Positions 23,816 through 33,700 of a stretch of 52,632 nucleotides of DNA are shown here, one piece after another. Made by a program: the position numbers and the translations under genes. Below the pieces are notes generated by a model. The model saw only the letters and a list, made by a program, of their open reading frames with translations. It searched no databases and was not told the origin of the DNA. Location: NCBI GenBank assembly GCA_964403795.1, contig CAYOHP010000030.1:1728-54359 (forward strand), in the 5' to 3' direction. The stretch comes from CAYOHP01 sp964403795 [NCBI: uncultured bacterium]. GTDB lineage: Bacteria > Muiribacteriota > UBA6191 > CAZXTJ01. Numbering within the stretch: the first letter of the stretch is position 1; every line of letters begins with the position of its first letter.

Positions 23816-25375
23816 CTACTTCTCGAGGCGGTCGAGCTCGGCCAGGATGTCGGTGACCGTCATGCCGCCCCGACCCCGGCTGGGGACCTCGGGCGCGGGA
23901 CGGGACCCCGAGAAGCCGCGTCCGGGAGCGATCCCCTCGCGGCGCACGGTCTCCGCCAGCTCCAGGTCGAGCTCCCGGGCGAAGGCTCCCAGTCCCGGCC
24001 CGGATCGGGTCTCGGGGACGTCGGAGGCCGGCCCGGGCTGGTGCGCGGGAACGGGAGGCAGCGAGCGGGCCGCCAGCAGCCTTCCCCCTTCGGATCCCGG
24101 GCGCTTGGACAGATAGCGATCCTGGACGTTCGGGTCGCCGAGGAACTCCTCGAGCAAGGCGTCGGCATCCGGGGGTGGTCCCCGCCGCGGCGGCTCCTCG
24201 CCCCGACCCTGGGGCTCCGGATCGGAGGGGGAGTCGGCTCCCTCCCCGGACCCGGTCCGTCCACGGTCCCGGTCACGGGAACCGGGAAGCTCGTCCCCGC
24301 GTTCGCGCGACCGGCCGCCCTTGCCCGCGGCGCCCCTCTCCTTGAGGAGCTGCATTCGCTCCTCCAGGATCTCCCGGGCGGTCTTCCGGGTGCCCCCACT
24401 CGCCAGCACACCCTGGTCGGATCCTCCGGTCGGAGCGGCGCGGGACGTCCCGCCCGCGCGGCCCGCCGGCTTGCCGCCGGAGCCCGCCCCCGAACTCCCG
24501 TAGAGCCGGTCGTCGGCGGCCTCCCCGGCAGCCGGGTCCGGACCCATGGCCTCCCGCGGCAGCGAGGCCGAGGTCGCTTCCGTGGCGGTGGCTCGCGACC
24601 CGCCGGAGGTCCCTCTCCGGGCAGCCGGCTCCTCCCCGGGTGCCTGCGGCACCTCGGCGGTCCGCACCACCTCGCGCAGGCTCCGGGTCCGCTCCATGCG
24701 CATCTCGTCGAGCTGCTCCCGGCTGCGCCGCACCCTGCGCTCGAGGCGGTCGTGGCGTTCCATGGTCTTGCGACGGGCCTGGCGCAAGGCCTCGAAGTAG
24801 TCGCGGATCTCGACCTGGTGGCCCTTGAAGGCCTCCATCAGCCGGCCCCGCACCAGTCCGATCTCGTCGAACTTGGTCTCCAGTTCCTTGCGCTTGTCGG
24901 TGGCCCACCCCGAGAGCTTGGTCACGTCCTGGAAGAGGCGACCGAGCACCTTCTCGCCTTCCACCGCTCGCTTGGAGAGCCCCAGGACTTCCTTCTCGTA
25001 GAGCTCGCTCTTGCCCTCCGCCTCGGCGATGCCGTCCACCCGGCTCGCCAGGTGCTCCCAGATCCGGCGGAGCACGTCCCGGAGCTTGCCCAGGTCGGCA
25101 TTCGCCACCGCCGCGCCAGGCCCGTAGAGGGCCGCGTGCAGCGAGGGCGGCATGGCCATCGGCCCCTCGGCCGACATGGCCCAGCCCGCGAAGGCCCCGG
25201 CGGCGGCCGGTTCCGGAGGCCACCAGGCGGCCAGCGGCCCGAGCGCATCGGAACCCGGAAGGGTCCCGGTGGCGGCGACCGGAGGCGGCGCCAGGCAGAG
25301 AGCCAGCCCGGTCAGGGGCGCGAGCCAGCGTCGGGAGGGACGCGACCGGGGACGGGAACGGTACGGGTGCACCAC
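23816..25375 (-). CDS. Exported coiled-coil/disordered protein at the end of the pel operon (unknown)
   Basis: The 519-residue protein is not recognised. A basic N-terminus and hydrophobic stretch (about 17-35, LAPLTGLALCLAPPPVAATG) look like a signal peptide. Residues about 95-245 are strongly helical and charged, a likely coiled coil (for example RRKTMERHDRLERRVRRSREQLDEMRMER). Residues about 250-420 are Gly/Ser/Arg/Pro-rich and probably disordered. Short helices end the chain (TDILAELDRLEK). It follows pelG by 1 nt, with a GTG start at 25375, so it belongs to the pel transcript. Cys26 is not in a proper lipobox (LALC), so it is not a clear PelC substitute. A periplasmic scaffold for the Pel machine is possible. 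Confidence 0.7.
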   Translation of the reverse strand: MVHPYRSRPRSRPSRRWLAPLTGLALCLAPPPVAATGTLPGSDALGPLAAWWPPEPAAAGAFAGWAMSAEGPMAMPPSLHAALYGPGAAVANADLGKLRDVLRRIWEHLASRVDGIAEAEGKSELYEKEVLGLSKRAVEGEKVLGRLFQDVTKLSGWATDKRKELETKFDEIGLVRGRLMEAFKGHQVEIRDYFEALRQARRKTMERHDRLERRVRRSREQLDEMRMERTRSLREVVRTAEVPQAPGEEPAARRGTSGGSRATATEATSASLPREAMGPDPAAGEAADDRLYGSSGAGSGGKPAGRAGGTSRAAPTGGSDQGVLASGGTRKTAREILEERMQLLKERGAAGKGGRSRERGDELPGSRDRDRGRTGSGEGADSPSDPEPQGRGEEPPRRGPPPDADALLEEFLGDPNVQDRYLSKRPGSEGGRLLAARSLPPVPAHQPGPASDVPETRSGPGLGAFARELDLELAETVRREGIAPGRGFSGSRPAPEVPSRGRGGMTVTDILAELDRLEK

Positions 25376-25376
25376 A

Positions 25377-26801
25377 CTACCTATCGGTCGATGGCACGAA
25401 CTGGATTACCCGCTGCTCGGCGTCCCGGAGTTCCTGCTTGAAGAGCAGCAGGTAGTCGATCCGCTCCGAGATCCCCAGCACCACCCGGATGGCCCACACC
25501 AGGCAGGCCGCCGAGGCCAGGGCGTAGCCGGCCGCCCAGAGCGGACTCGGCTCCGGGCTCGCCAGCACCCCGAAGGCCGTCCCTCCCAGGGACAGGAACA
25601 CGAACACGCCGAGGATCCGGACCAGCTCCCGGCGCCGATCCAGGTACATCACGAAGACCAGTACCTGGAGCAGGCCGAAGTGGCAGTAGGCGCCGAAGAG
25701 CATGACCTGGAACAGCGCCAATGGGACGGTGTGGAGGCGGAGCGCGATCAGGAGGTCCGAGGCGAGCAGCAGCACCACCAGGGAGATCACGCCCTGGAAC
25801 TTGAAGAGCTGGGCCAGGCCGTCCCGGAGCGCCTCGTTCATCTCGTCCTTGCGCCGGATCACGGTCTCGGCGGGGGACTCGGAAACCGCCTTCAGGAAGG
25901 CCTGGTAGCGCGCCTCGAACTGCACCTCGACCTTGATGAGGAAGAACGCCTGGCTGGGGAGCACCGAGAGGTAGGCCAGGTAGGCGGGGATGTCGTACTG
26001 CCAATTCGAGTAGAGACCCGGCACCTCCTCGACCCGGGTGATCCCCCATACCACGAACTTGTCGGCCCACAGGGCCAGGTTCAGGAGGAAGCCCGCCAAG
26101 GCCAGGTCCCAGAGCGTCCCGAAGTAGGCGAAGAACGACCCCGGCCCCCGGCGCTGGAACTCGAGGTCGAAGCTCGAGACCCAGATCAGGGCGGCGAGCA
26201 TCGCCGCATGGCCGAGGCCGAAGCCGACCAGCAGGCCCAGCGTCCCCATGCCGGCCTGGATCGCCAGGCCCACCGAGAGCAGCACCGAGGCCAGGGTCCC
26301 CAGCAGGAACACCGAGGTCACCGCCTGGAACCGCTTCACGCAGGTCAGGTAGGCCATCACCACCCAGAGGCAGGCGATCACCACCAGCAGGAAGCCCCCG
26401 GCCACCAGGATCGGGAACGGGAGGTCGGAGACGACCCCGAAGAGGTAGGCGGCCCCCAGGGCCAGGCCGCTGACCAGGGCCAGGGCGTCCCCGACCCCGG
26501 AGAGGATCCCGCCGGGATCCTCCTTGAACAGGCAGTCGGCCACGTACCGGGTGAGCACCAGTTGCACCGGGCCCGCCAGGAGCAGGCTGCCGGCGTAGAC
26601 ATAGACCAGCACCGCGGTGAACTCGTTGACGGCCCGGACCCCGAGCACCGGCCTGGCCACCGCCCCGATCACCGCCAGTGCCACCAGGGTGGCGAGCCAG
26701 GGACCCGAGGAGTAGGCGACCGCGGTGAAGTAGGCCTGGAGATAGGCCGTGTAGGTGCGCCGCTCGAGGGTCTTCTGCAGCTCGAACCCGATGCCCGCCA
26801 A
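25377..26801 (-). CDS. pelG: Pel exopolysaccharide inner-membrane transporter PelG
   Basis: The 474-residue protein starts MAGIGFELQKTLERRTYTAYLQAYFTA, the signature of PelG, and has about twelve membrane helices (MOP flippase superfamily). In Pel systems, PelG with PelD, PelE and PelF forms the inner-membrane synthase and export complex. The start is TTG at 26801, 15 nt after the pelF stop, with GAGGAGGACGAGGACGC upstream. It is followed at once by the unknown coiled-coil gene. Confidence 0.92.
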   Translation of the reverse strand: MAGIGFELQKTLERRTYTAYLQAYFTAVAYSSGPWLATLVALAVIGAVARPVLGVRAVNEFTAVLVYVYAGSLLLAGPVQLVLTRYVADCLFKEDPGGILSGVGDALALVSGLALGAAYLFGVVSDLPFPILVAGGFLLVVIACLWVVMAYLTCVKRFQAVTSVFLLGTLASVLLSVGLAIQAGMGTLGLLVGFGLGHAAMLAALIWVSSFDLEFQRRGPGSFFAYFGTLWDLALAGFLLNLALWADKFVVWGITRVEEVPGLYSNWQYDIPAYLAYLSVLPSQAFFLIKVEVQFEARYQAFLKAVSESPAETVIRRKDEMNEALRDGLAQLFKFQGVISLVVLLLASDLLIALRLHTVPLALFQVMLFGAYCHFGLLQVLVFVMYLDRRRELVRILGVFVFLSLGGTAFGVLASPEPSPLWAAGYALASAACLVWAIRVVLGISERIDYLLLFKQELRDAEQRVIQFVPSTDR

Positions 26802-26816
26802 GCGTCCTCGTCCTCC

Positions 26817-28241
26817 TCAGGCGGCCGCGTCGGCGCGGCTGCCGTAGTTCTCGTACATGCGGCGGTAGGCCTCGACCACCTTGTCCAGGTCGTAGATCTC
26901 CCGGGCCCGCTTGGCCCCCAGCTCGGCCCTCCGTGCCCGCTTCCTCGGGTCCGCCAGGAGCCTGAGGATGGCCTCGGCCATGGCGGTAGGACGCTTGGGC
27001 TGCACCAGCTCGCCCAGGCCATGCAGGATCTCGGGGACCGAGCCGACCCGGGTCGCCACGCAGGAGGTGCGGGCGGCCAGGGCCTCGATCAAGGAGAGCG
27101 GCTGGGCCTCCTTGACCGAGGAGAGCACCACCACGTCGAGCTTGGGGTACCACTCGAGCACGTCGACCCGCCCCTCGAAGTGGAGCCGGAGGTCGATCCC
27201 CAGGTCGCGGGCCAGGAACCTGCATTCCTCGAAGTAGTCGGGACTCTCGTCGCCGGGCCCCAGCACATGGAACTGCACGTCGTCCCGCTCCCGACCGACC
27301 AGGCAGGCCGCCTTCACGAAGGTCTTCACGTCCTTGATCGGGGTGACCCGCGCCACCAGCCCCACCCGCAGCGTCCCGTCCGGCTCTGCCCGGGGCAGCG
27401 CCAGGTACTTCCCCAGGTCGACCCCGTTGGGGATGACCTTGGTCCGGGCCTCGGGCGCCCCGAGGCCCACCTGGATGCGGCGGTTGGTCTCGTAGAGGGC
27501 GATGATCTCGTCGGCATAGTGGTAGGCCAGGGAGGAGAGGGCCGAGAAGTAGCGGATCCAGAAATTGCGCTGGGTGTCGTCGATCCAGTGGGCGCGCATG
27601 ATCTCCATCTCGCGCTCCTTGAAATAGATCCCGTGCTCGGTCAGCAGATAGGGCCGCCCCAGCAGGACCTTCCCCACCGCGCCCATCACCCCGGCGTATC
27701 CGGTGCTCACTGCGTGGTAGACCCGGGCCGCCGGCAGCTTGGCCTGGAGCACGTGGAGGAGCGGGATGTGGGTCGAGCGCCAGGTGTAGAAGGTGTCGAC
27801 CAGGGGAGCGAAGCGCTCCGCCTCCACCGCCAGCCCCATGAAGGCCTTGAACGCTTCCGGACTGCCGAACACCTCGCTCGGGTTCAGCACCTCCCCGTCG
27901 ATGCCGCGGATCAGCCGGATCAGGTCCCGGAACCCCGAGAGGTCGCCTTCCCGCATGCCGCGATGGAACCGGCGCACCACCTCGAACCCGCGTTCCCCGG
28001 CCGGTCGCCCGGGGAACTCCTTGAACGAACCCTCCTGGATCGACACCTCAGAGAGCTCCACCAGGTTCGGCGGGAGCTTGTACTTGATCTCCCGGGGCGT
28101 GCCGGGAGCGGTGATCGCCAGGACCCCGAAGCGGATGTCCGGCATGGCGTCGACCAGCATGCGGATCCACTCCGAGACGCCGCCGACCACGAACGGATAG
28201 TTGCCCTCGCAGATGAGGCAGACGTCGACCGGGGCGCTCAC
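26817..28241 (-). CDS. pelF: Pel polysaccharide glycosyltransferase PelF (GT4)
   Basis: The 474-residue protein opens with VCLICEGNYPFVVGGVSEWIRMLV, the PelF hallmark. It has YTWRSTHIPLLHVLQAKLPAARVYHAVSTGYAG, LLTEHGIYFKERE, the GT-B donor site VIPNGVDLGKY / RVTPIKDVKTF, and EAQPLSLIEALA (ExxxxxxxE type). PelF uses UDP-sugars in the cytoplasm to build the cationic Pel polymer. The GTG start at 28241 overlaps the pelA stop as GTGA. Identification is secure. Confidence 0.93.
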   Translation of the reverse strand: MSAPVDVCLICEGNYPFVVGGVSEWIRMLVDAMPDIRFGVLAITAPGTPREIKYKLPPNLVELSEVSIQEGSFKEFPGRPAGERGFEVVRRFHRGMREGDLSGFRDLIRLIRGIDGEVLNPSEVFGSPEAFKAFMGLAVEAERFAPLVDTFYTWRSTHIPLLHVLQAKLPAARVYHAVSTGYAGVMGAVGKVLLGRPYLLTEHGIYFKEREMEIMRAHWIDDTQRNFWIRYFSALSSLAYHYADEIIALYETNRRIQVGLGAPEARTKVIPNGVDLGKYLALPRAEPDGTLRVGLVARVTPIKDVKTFVKAACLVGRERDDVQFHVLGPGDESPDYFEECRFLARDLGIDLRLHFEGRVDVLEWYPKLDVVVLSSVKEAQPLSLIEALAARTSCVATRVGSVPEILHGLGELVQPKRPTAMAEAILRLLADPRKRARRAELGAKRAREIYDLDKVVEAYRRMYENYGSRADAAA

Positions 28242-30772
28242 CCTCGCTCCTCCTCGTCGCCGAAGATCTCCATGTCCATGGACGCCGACCATGGGCCGCT
28301 GCCGCCCGCGGGCAGGCCGCCGGGACCCGCCGGGGCCCGGTGCGCCTCGCTCTCGACCTCGACCGAGGAGCTGCGTCCGCCCTCGACGACCTCGATCCCG
28401 GCAGCCTCCAGAGGCAGCGGCATGAGGGGAACCCGCCAGCGGCACAGTCCCCACCCGATCCCGGCCAGCACCGCGACCAGCAGCACGAACCGACCCTGGC
28501 GCTCGAACCAGGCATACCATGCATAGGCCTGGTACTCGGCCAGCGAAGAGGGCGAGAGCCCGACCCGGGCGTCCCGTCCCAGGCGCAGCGCCAGCGCCAC
28601 CCTGCCCTCCGGGTCGGCCTGCAGCACCAGCCGACTGGAGAGCGTCCCCCGGCCGCCCTCGACCGACACTTCCAGGTACCCGCCCGGCTCGAGCCCGGCG
28701 AAGGTGAACCGGGACGTCCCCGGACCGCCGGACCGGAAGGCGAGCAGCTCGCCCTCCACCGGCGCCAGCCTGGCCATGGGCCGGGTGGCGTCCTCCAGCC
28801 GGATCCCGGTCGGGATCTCGTGGCCGAGCTCGAAGACGTGCTCGGGCCCGTCATCCAGGAAGACGTAGAGCGAGCCCCACTTGCGGGCGAACCCGAGCAC
28901 TCCGCGGGAGCGCGAGAGGTCCGGGGACCGGGTCTCGTCGTCGAAGCGGACGGTGGCGAGCTTGCCGCCGGTGGTGACCCGGAAGACCGATCCGTCGGCC
29001 TCGATGCGAGCCTGGCGGGCATCCCCCAGGATCTCCAGGTACTCGGACACGAAGAGCTTCGAGAACTCCTGGCGACGCGACCAGTCGAGGACGTTGCGCA
29101 GGGTCCCCAGGGCCACCTCGCGCTCGGCGATGTAGAAGTGGTAGTAGACGTCCACCGGGGTCAGGGGGCGGGGCAGGCTGGTCCGCTTGAAGGTCTCGAT
29201 GATCTTCCGGAACCCGGTGAAGGGCGGGCTCCACTCGTTGGTCATCAGGTAGTCGTTGGCGGCGCCCGAGCTCCAGCGGAGTTCGCGTCCCACCGGCCAC
29301 ACCGGCGGGGCCACATGGCTCCAGGAGTCGTACTCGTCGTCGAGCCTCGGGTCGCCCCCGTTCATGTTGACGAAGCCGGCCTCCCTCACGATCCGCAGGG
29401 TCTCCTCGTCGGGATTGCACGACCCGCTCCAGAGCATGACCCGGGGCGGCCGGTCGGCCGGTGCCAGTTCCCGGATCCGGGAGAGCGACCCCAAGGTCTC
29501 CTGTCGTCGGTCGAACCGGTAGGGTCGACCCGAGACCAGGATGTCCTCGAAGGCCAGCGTCCCGTCCCTCCAGTCCATGGGATGACTGAAGGCGTGGCTG
29601 GCGGCCTCGACGTGGGGGAGTTCCAGGATCTTCCTGGCCACCGGGACCGAGACCCCGTCGATGGCGTGGGTAGTGGCGGGGTCGACCTCGGCGGAGATGA
29701 AGGAGATGGTCTGGGGCAGGTCCTCGTAGTCGGGAGCCAGCAGGATGTCCTTCAGCACCACCTCGCCGCAGATCAGGTTGGGGCGGTCCCGCGAGTACGA
29801 GTTGAAGCCGTCGCCGTCCACGTGGGCCACGAACACCCGACGGCCGGCGAGCACGTTGGCGTCGACCCGGGGCATCCCTTCGAACCCGGAGACCGCCTCG
29901 AGGAAGCGGAGCGGGTCGATGATCCAGGAGTCGTAGTCCTGGAACGCCCGGGGACCCCAGAGGTACTCGGCGACCGCGAACCCGCCCCAGGGACCCACCA
30001 CCACCAGGTCGGCCTCCGAGCCCGGGAGGTCCTGGATCCAGGCCGAGGCCAGCACCCGGTTGGCGGGCAGCAGGGAGCGCACGAACACGTACCCCGGTGC
30101 CGCCCCCCCGACCTCCAGGGGGCGCTCGAACCCGAACCATTCCCCGGCCGTCTCCCGCACCCGCACGAACGGCTCCACCCCCTCGCTGGTGAACACCGAC
30201 GAGTGCGAGAGCCCGAGCTTGCGGAGCACCTCGTTGACGGCCTCGTCGTCCTCGTCGCAGGGAGGTTCGGGCGGAGGCTCCAGGTTCGGCGAGGTCGCCA
30301 CCAGGACCAGCAGGCGGCGCCCGGCGAGATGGTTCCGCACCGCCCAGTCCCGGAGCCCGGGCCGGCAATCCAGCTGGTGCATCCAGAGGACCACCAGGCG
30401 CACGTCGGCCAGGGCCTCGCCCTCGGGAGGATCGCCGGCGGCCAGGTCGTGGAGCTCGAGCCGGAGTCCGAGATGGGCGAAGGGAAATCCCATCATGCGC
30501 TGCACGTCGTTGTCCTCGGAAGTCTCCTCGTCCCCCGAGTCGTAGAGCGCCAGCACTCCCCGGGGGACCGGCGCCATGGCCGCCGCCGCCGGAGCGGTGC
30601 CCGCCAGCGCCAGCAGCCACCCCGTCAGCCAGGCGAGGACCAGCCGCCTCCACCCCGGGCCCCGACCGGTGCGGTCCCGACCCGGGCGCGCCGCATCCCC
30701 GGGCCCCGACCGACCGGGCCCGACCCGGCGATCGGCCTCAGAACTGGGCGTTGTAGGCCAGGGTGAGTTCAT
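28238..30772 (-). CDS. pelA: PelA-type polysaccharide deacetylase lacking the hydrolase domain
   Basis: The 844-residue protein has a signal/anchor helix (about 43-62) and then an alpha/beta domain (about 70-300). The deacetylase core follows: HVDGDGF with D319, and ASHAFSHP with H393 and H397. The His pair is spaced by four, as H600/H604 in P. aeruginosa PelA. A beta-rich part and a second membrane helix (about 760-778, LLVAVLAGIGWGLC) end in an acidic tail. The GH166 hydrolase found at residues about 47-303 of P. aeruginosa PelA is not seen, since the chain begins directly with the second domain. It would deacetylate Pel in the periplasm, held by two membrane segments. The only usable start, ATG 30772, overlaps pelB by 35 nt. 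Confidence 0.85.
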   Translation of the reverse strand: MNSPWPTTPSSEADRRVGPGRSGPGDAARPGRDRTGRGPGWRRLVLAWLTGWLLALAGTAPAAAAMAPVPRGVLALYDSGDEETSEDNDVQRMMGFPFAHLGLRLELHDLAAGDPPEGEALADVRLVVLWMHQLDCRPGLRDWAVRNHLAGRRLLVLVATSPNLEPPPEPPCDEDDEAVNEVLRKLGLSHSSVFTSEGVEPFVRVRETAGEWFGFERPLEVGGAAPGYVFVRSLLPANRVLASAWIQDLPGSEADLVVVGPWGGFAVAEYLWGPRAFQDYDSWIIDPLRFLEAVSGFEGMPRVDANVLAGRRVFVAHVDGDGFNSYSRDRPNLICGEVVLKDILLAPDYEDLPQTISFISAEVDPATTHAIDGVSVPVARKILELPHVEAASHAFSHPMDWRDGTLAFEDILVSGRPYRFDRRQETLGSLSRIRELAPADRPPRVMLWSGSCNPDEETLRIVREAGFVNMNGGDPRLDDEYDSWSHVAPPVWPVGRELRWSSGAANDYLMTNEWSPPFTGFRKIIETFKRTSLPRPLTPVDVYYHFYIAEREVALGTLRNVLDWSRRQEFSKLFVSEYLEILGDARQARIEADGSVFRVTTGGKLATVRFDDETRSPDLSRSRGVLGFARKWGSLYVFLDDGPEHVFELGHEIPTGIRLEDATRPMARLAPVEGELLAFRSGGPGTSRFTFAGLEPGGYLEVSVEGGRGTLSSRLVLQADPEGRVALALRLGRDARVGLSPSSLAEYQAYAWYAWFERQGRFVLLVAVLAGIGWGLCRWRVPLMPLPLEAAGIEVVEGGRSSSVEVESEAHRAPAGPGGLPAGGSGPWSASMDMEIFGDEEERG

Positions 30773-33700
30773 GGGAATCGTAGCTCCGGGCGAAGTCGTG
30801 GTAGCTGCGGCTGCGGTTGGTCCGCTTGTATTCGGCCACCACGTTGCCGTCCTGTCCCCGGTCGATCTGCAGTTCGAGCTCCTGGTACTGGGTCAGGCCG
30901 AATCCGATGTCCCGGAGCAGCCCGAAGGCGAACTGGACCAGCAAACCCTTCCCGGGATTGGTGGCGACCTGGTAGTAGGCGTCGGTACGGGCCAGGTCGG
31001 CGGGGCTGAAGTAGAGCGCCGGGGCCACCTGGGCGTCGTAGTCGAGACCCCCGAGGGCGAAGTGGAACCAGCCCGGGATGACCCTGCCCAGGGGTCGGGC
31101 TCCAAGGTCGAGGCGCCACTCCTCCTTGCCGTTGCCTCCGGTGATGTTGCTCGCCTGCCAGGTCCCGTCGAGGCGGTACCGGGGATGCGGGAACCACTCC
31201 CCGCCCAGCTCGAACCCCGTCTGCTCGAAGCCCCGGGTCGAGGCCAAGGGCGTCTCGTTGATCGAATCCCGGAAGCTCCTGAGGAAGACCCCGCCCCGGT
31301 CGTCGGGCCGGTAGTCCAGGCGCAGGTCGAAGGCGATGTCCCCGGCCAGAGCAAAGCGGGTCAACCCCAGGATCGAGGACAGCCGGGCCCGCTCCGAGAG
31401 TTCGTGGGCGAACAGGACCTGGGCCCCGATGTCGCTCTGGGTCGGCGTGAACCGGTCGCCCACCCGGAACTGCCCCAGGGTGGCGGCGGTCCAGGTGCGG
31501 GGAGAGAGGGTCCAGCGCCGGCCGTAGCTCGCCAGGAAGATGTCGATCCCGTCGGAGTCGTCGAAGCGGTAGGCCTCCAGCCACCAGTCGGGAGTAGCGC
31601 CCTTGCCGATGGCCCGGAGGATCTCCAGGCTGGGCTGGTTCGACGACGAGAGGGTGTAGGACCTGCGGGCGTGCCGCTCGCCCGCGAACAGGTTCCCCTT
31701 CCGGACCGCGTGGTCGGAGAGCCCCTCTTCCACCTGGTCGTCGCGTCCGTCCGAGGCGAGCTTCCGGTAGAGCCGCTCCGACTGCTCTTCCCGGCCGGTG
31801 GCATCCAGTGCCTGGGCCAGGTCGAGCGACTCGTCGAGCGGCATCCGGGTCCCCGGGGGGACCTCCTTCCACCAGCGCACCGCCTCGTGGTTGGCGCCGG
31901 CATCGAAGGCCATCCGGGCGAGTTCCCGGACCCACTCGGCGCTCCCCGGGTCGAGCCGATGGAGTTCCAGGTACTCCCGCTTCACCAGATCGGATCGCTC
32001 GGTCTCGGCGTGGACCCCGGCGAGCCAGCGATGGGCCCGGACCTTGGCCCGGGTGACCCCGAGCAGGCGCCGGAGCAGGGCGGCCCGCTTGCCTCCCTCG
32101 CCCTCGGAACCCTCGCCGATCGCCTCGAGATCGCTGGTGATCCGGCGCATCTGCCGGCCCCGGCCTTCGGCCACGGCCTGGAGCAGGGACACCGCCCGAT
32201 GGTGTTCGGCAGCATCCATGGCCAGCCGCGCCAGTCGTTCCTCGACCAGCAGACGGGTGTCCTCGAGTTCGGCGGTCCAGGGGAGCCGGGCCAGCACCGC
32301 GTCGAAGTCCTCGAGCACCGCCTGGTCCTCGCCGTCCAGGGCGAAGGCCATCTCCAGGGCCCGGGCCGCCCCGGGCAGCTCGCCGAGCTCGCTCCTCGCC
32401 TTCCCCAGGCGGCGCCACCCTTCCACGTCGTAGGGCTCGACGAACAGGAACTCCTGCCAGGAGTAGGCCGCGTCGCGCCAGGAGCCCGAGGCCTCCTGGA
32501 TCTCGGCGAGCAGGCGCCAGGCGGTGGGATCGGCGGGATCCTCCCGGCGGGCGTCGGCCACCAGGGCCTTGGCCCCGGCCGGGTCGCCGGAGAGCCACCT
32601 CGCCCGGGCGAGGCTGGCGAGCACGCTCGAGTCGAGGGCATCGATGGCCCGAGCCCTCTCGAGGAACGGGATCGCCGCCTTCACCTGCCCTGCCCCCAGT
32701 TCCAGGGTGCCGGACTCGAGCCACGGTTCGATGCGGGCGGGCTCGACTTCCCGGGCCTTCCCGGCATGCCGGCGCGCCTCCCCGAGGTTCCCGAGGAAGC
32801 TCCAGATCCGCGACAGCTCGAGGTGGACCTCCATGTCGCGGGGCGCCATCTCCCGGGCCCGCTCGGCGTAGAGCCGGGCCCCCGAGTAGTCGCCGAGTTC
32901 CCGATGGGCCCGGGCCAGGGCCAGGACCCGTACCTGGGATGGCGGCTCCCGGGCCAGCAGCTTGAGCAGGAGTTCCCGGGCCTCCCCGGGCCGCTCGGCG
33001 GCGAGCAGTTCCAGCGCCAGGCTGCCCTCGAGGCCGGGATGCCCGGGGCTGGCCTCCAGCTGGCGGCGCAGTTCCGCGACCCGGAGCGCCGGAGTGGCCG
33101 CACCGCTCGCCCGGTCGACCTTCCCGGCCGCGATCTCCCCGGCGGCATCCTCGGCGACCTTCTTCGCCCGCGGCTCCCCGGGGCTCACCTCGAGAGCCCG
33201 CTTGGCGAACCGGAGCGCCGCCTCCGGCCGGTCCAGGCTCATCTGCACCTCGGCGGCCCCGATCAGGGCCTCCAGGTTCCGGGGCTCCCGGGCCAGGGCC
33301 GCGTCGTACTCCAGCGAGGCGTCCTGGAAGCGGTTCTGGGTCTCGAACACCTCGGCCAGCCCGATCCGGGCCGCCACGTCGGCCGGGCGGGCCGCCAGCA
33401 CCTGCTTGAACAGGCGCACCGCCACCGCGCTCCGTCCGGTCTCGGCCGCCAGCTCGGCGAGCTCCCGCCGGAGTTCCTGGTCGCCGGGCCGGTCCTCGAG
33501 GAGGATGCGCACCCCTCGGGCCCGCTTCACGGGATCGGCCGAGGCCCGGAGCGCCTCGCCGAGCCGTCCCCGGGTCTGTTTCTTCTCCTCGGGGGTCCGG
33601 GCCCGGGCGTAGGCGATCTCCTCCTTCTTCACCTGGAGATCGACGAGATCCTCGCCGGCCGGGGCGGCTCCACCGCGCCGGGGATCCGGGGCCCCACCCC

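Noticed and set aside
23816-25375. The coiled-coil protein as a PelC substitute lipoprotein
   Set aside because: Its only early Cys lies in LALC, which lacks the small residue needed at -1 of a lipobox, and its size and composition are unlike PelC.
25152-28526. Plus-strand frame of about 1120 codons opposite pelF and pelG
   Set aside because: It has a His/Gln/Glu/Pro-rich shadow composition and is wholly covered by convincing Pel proteins.
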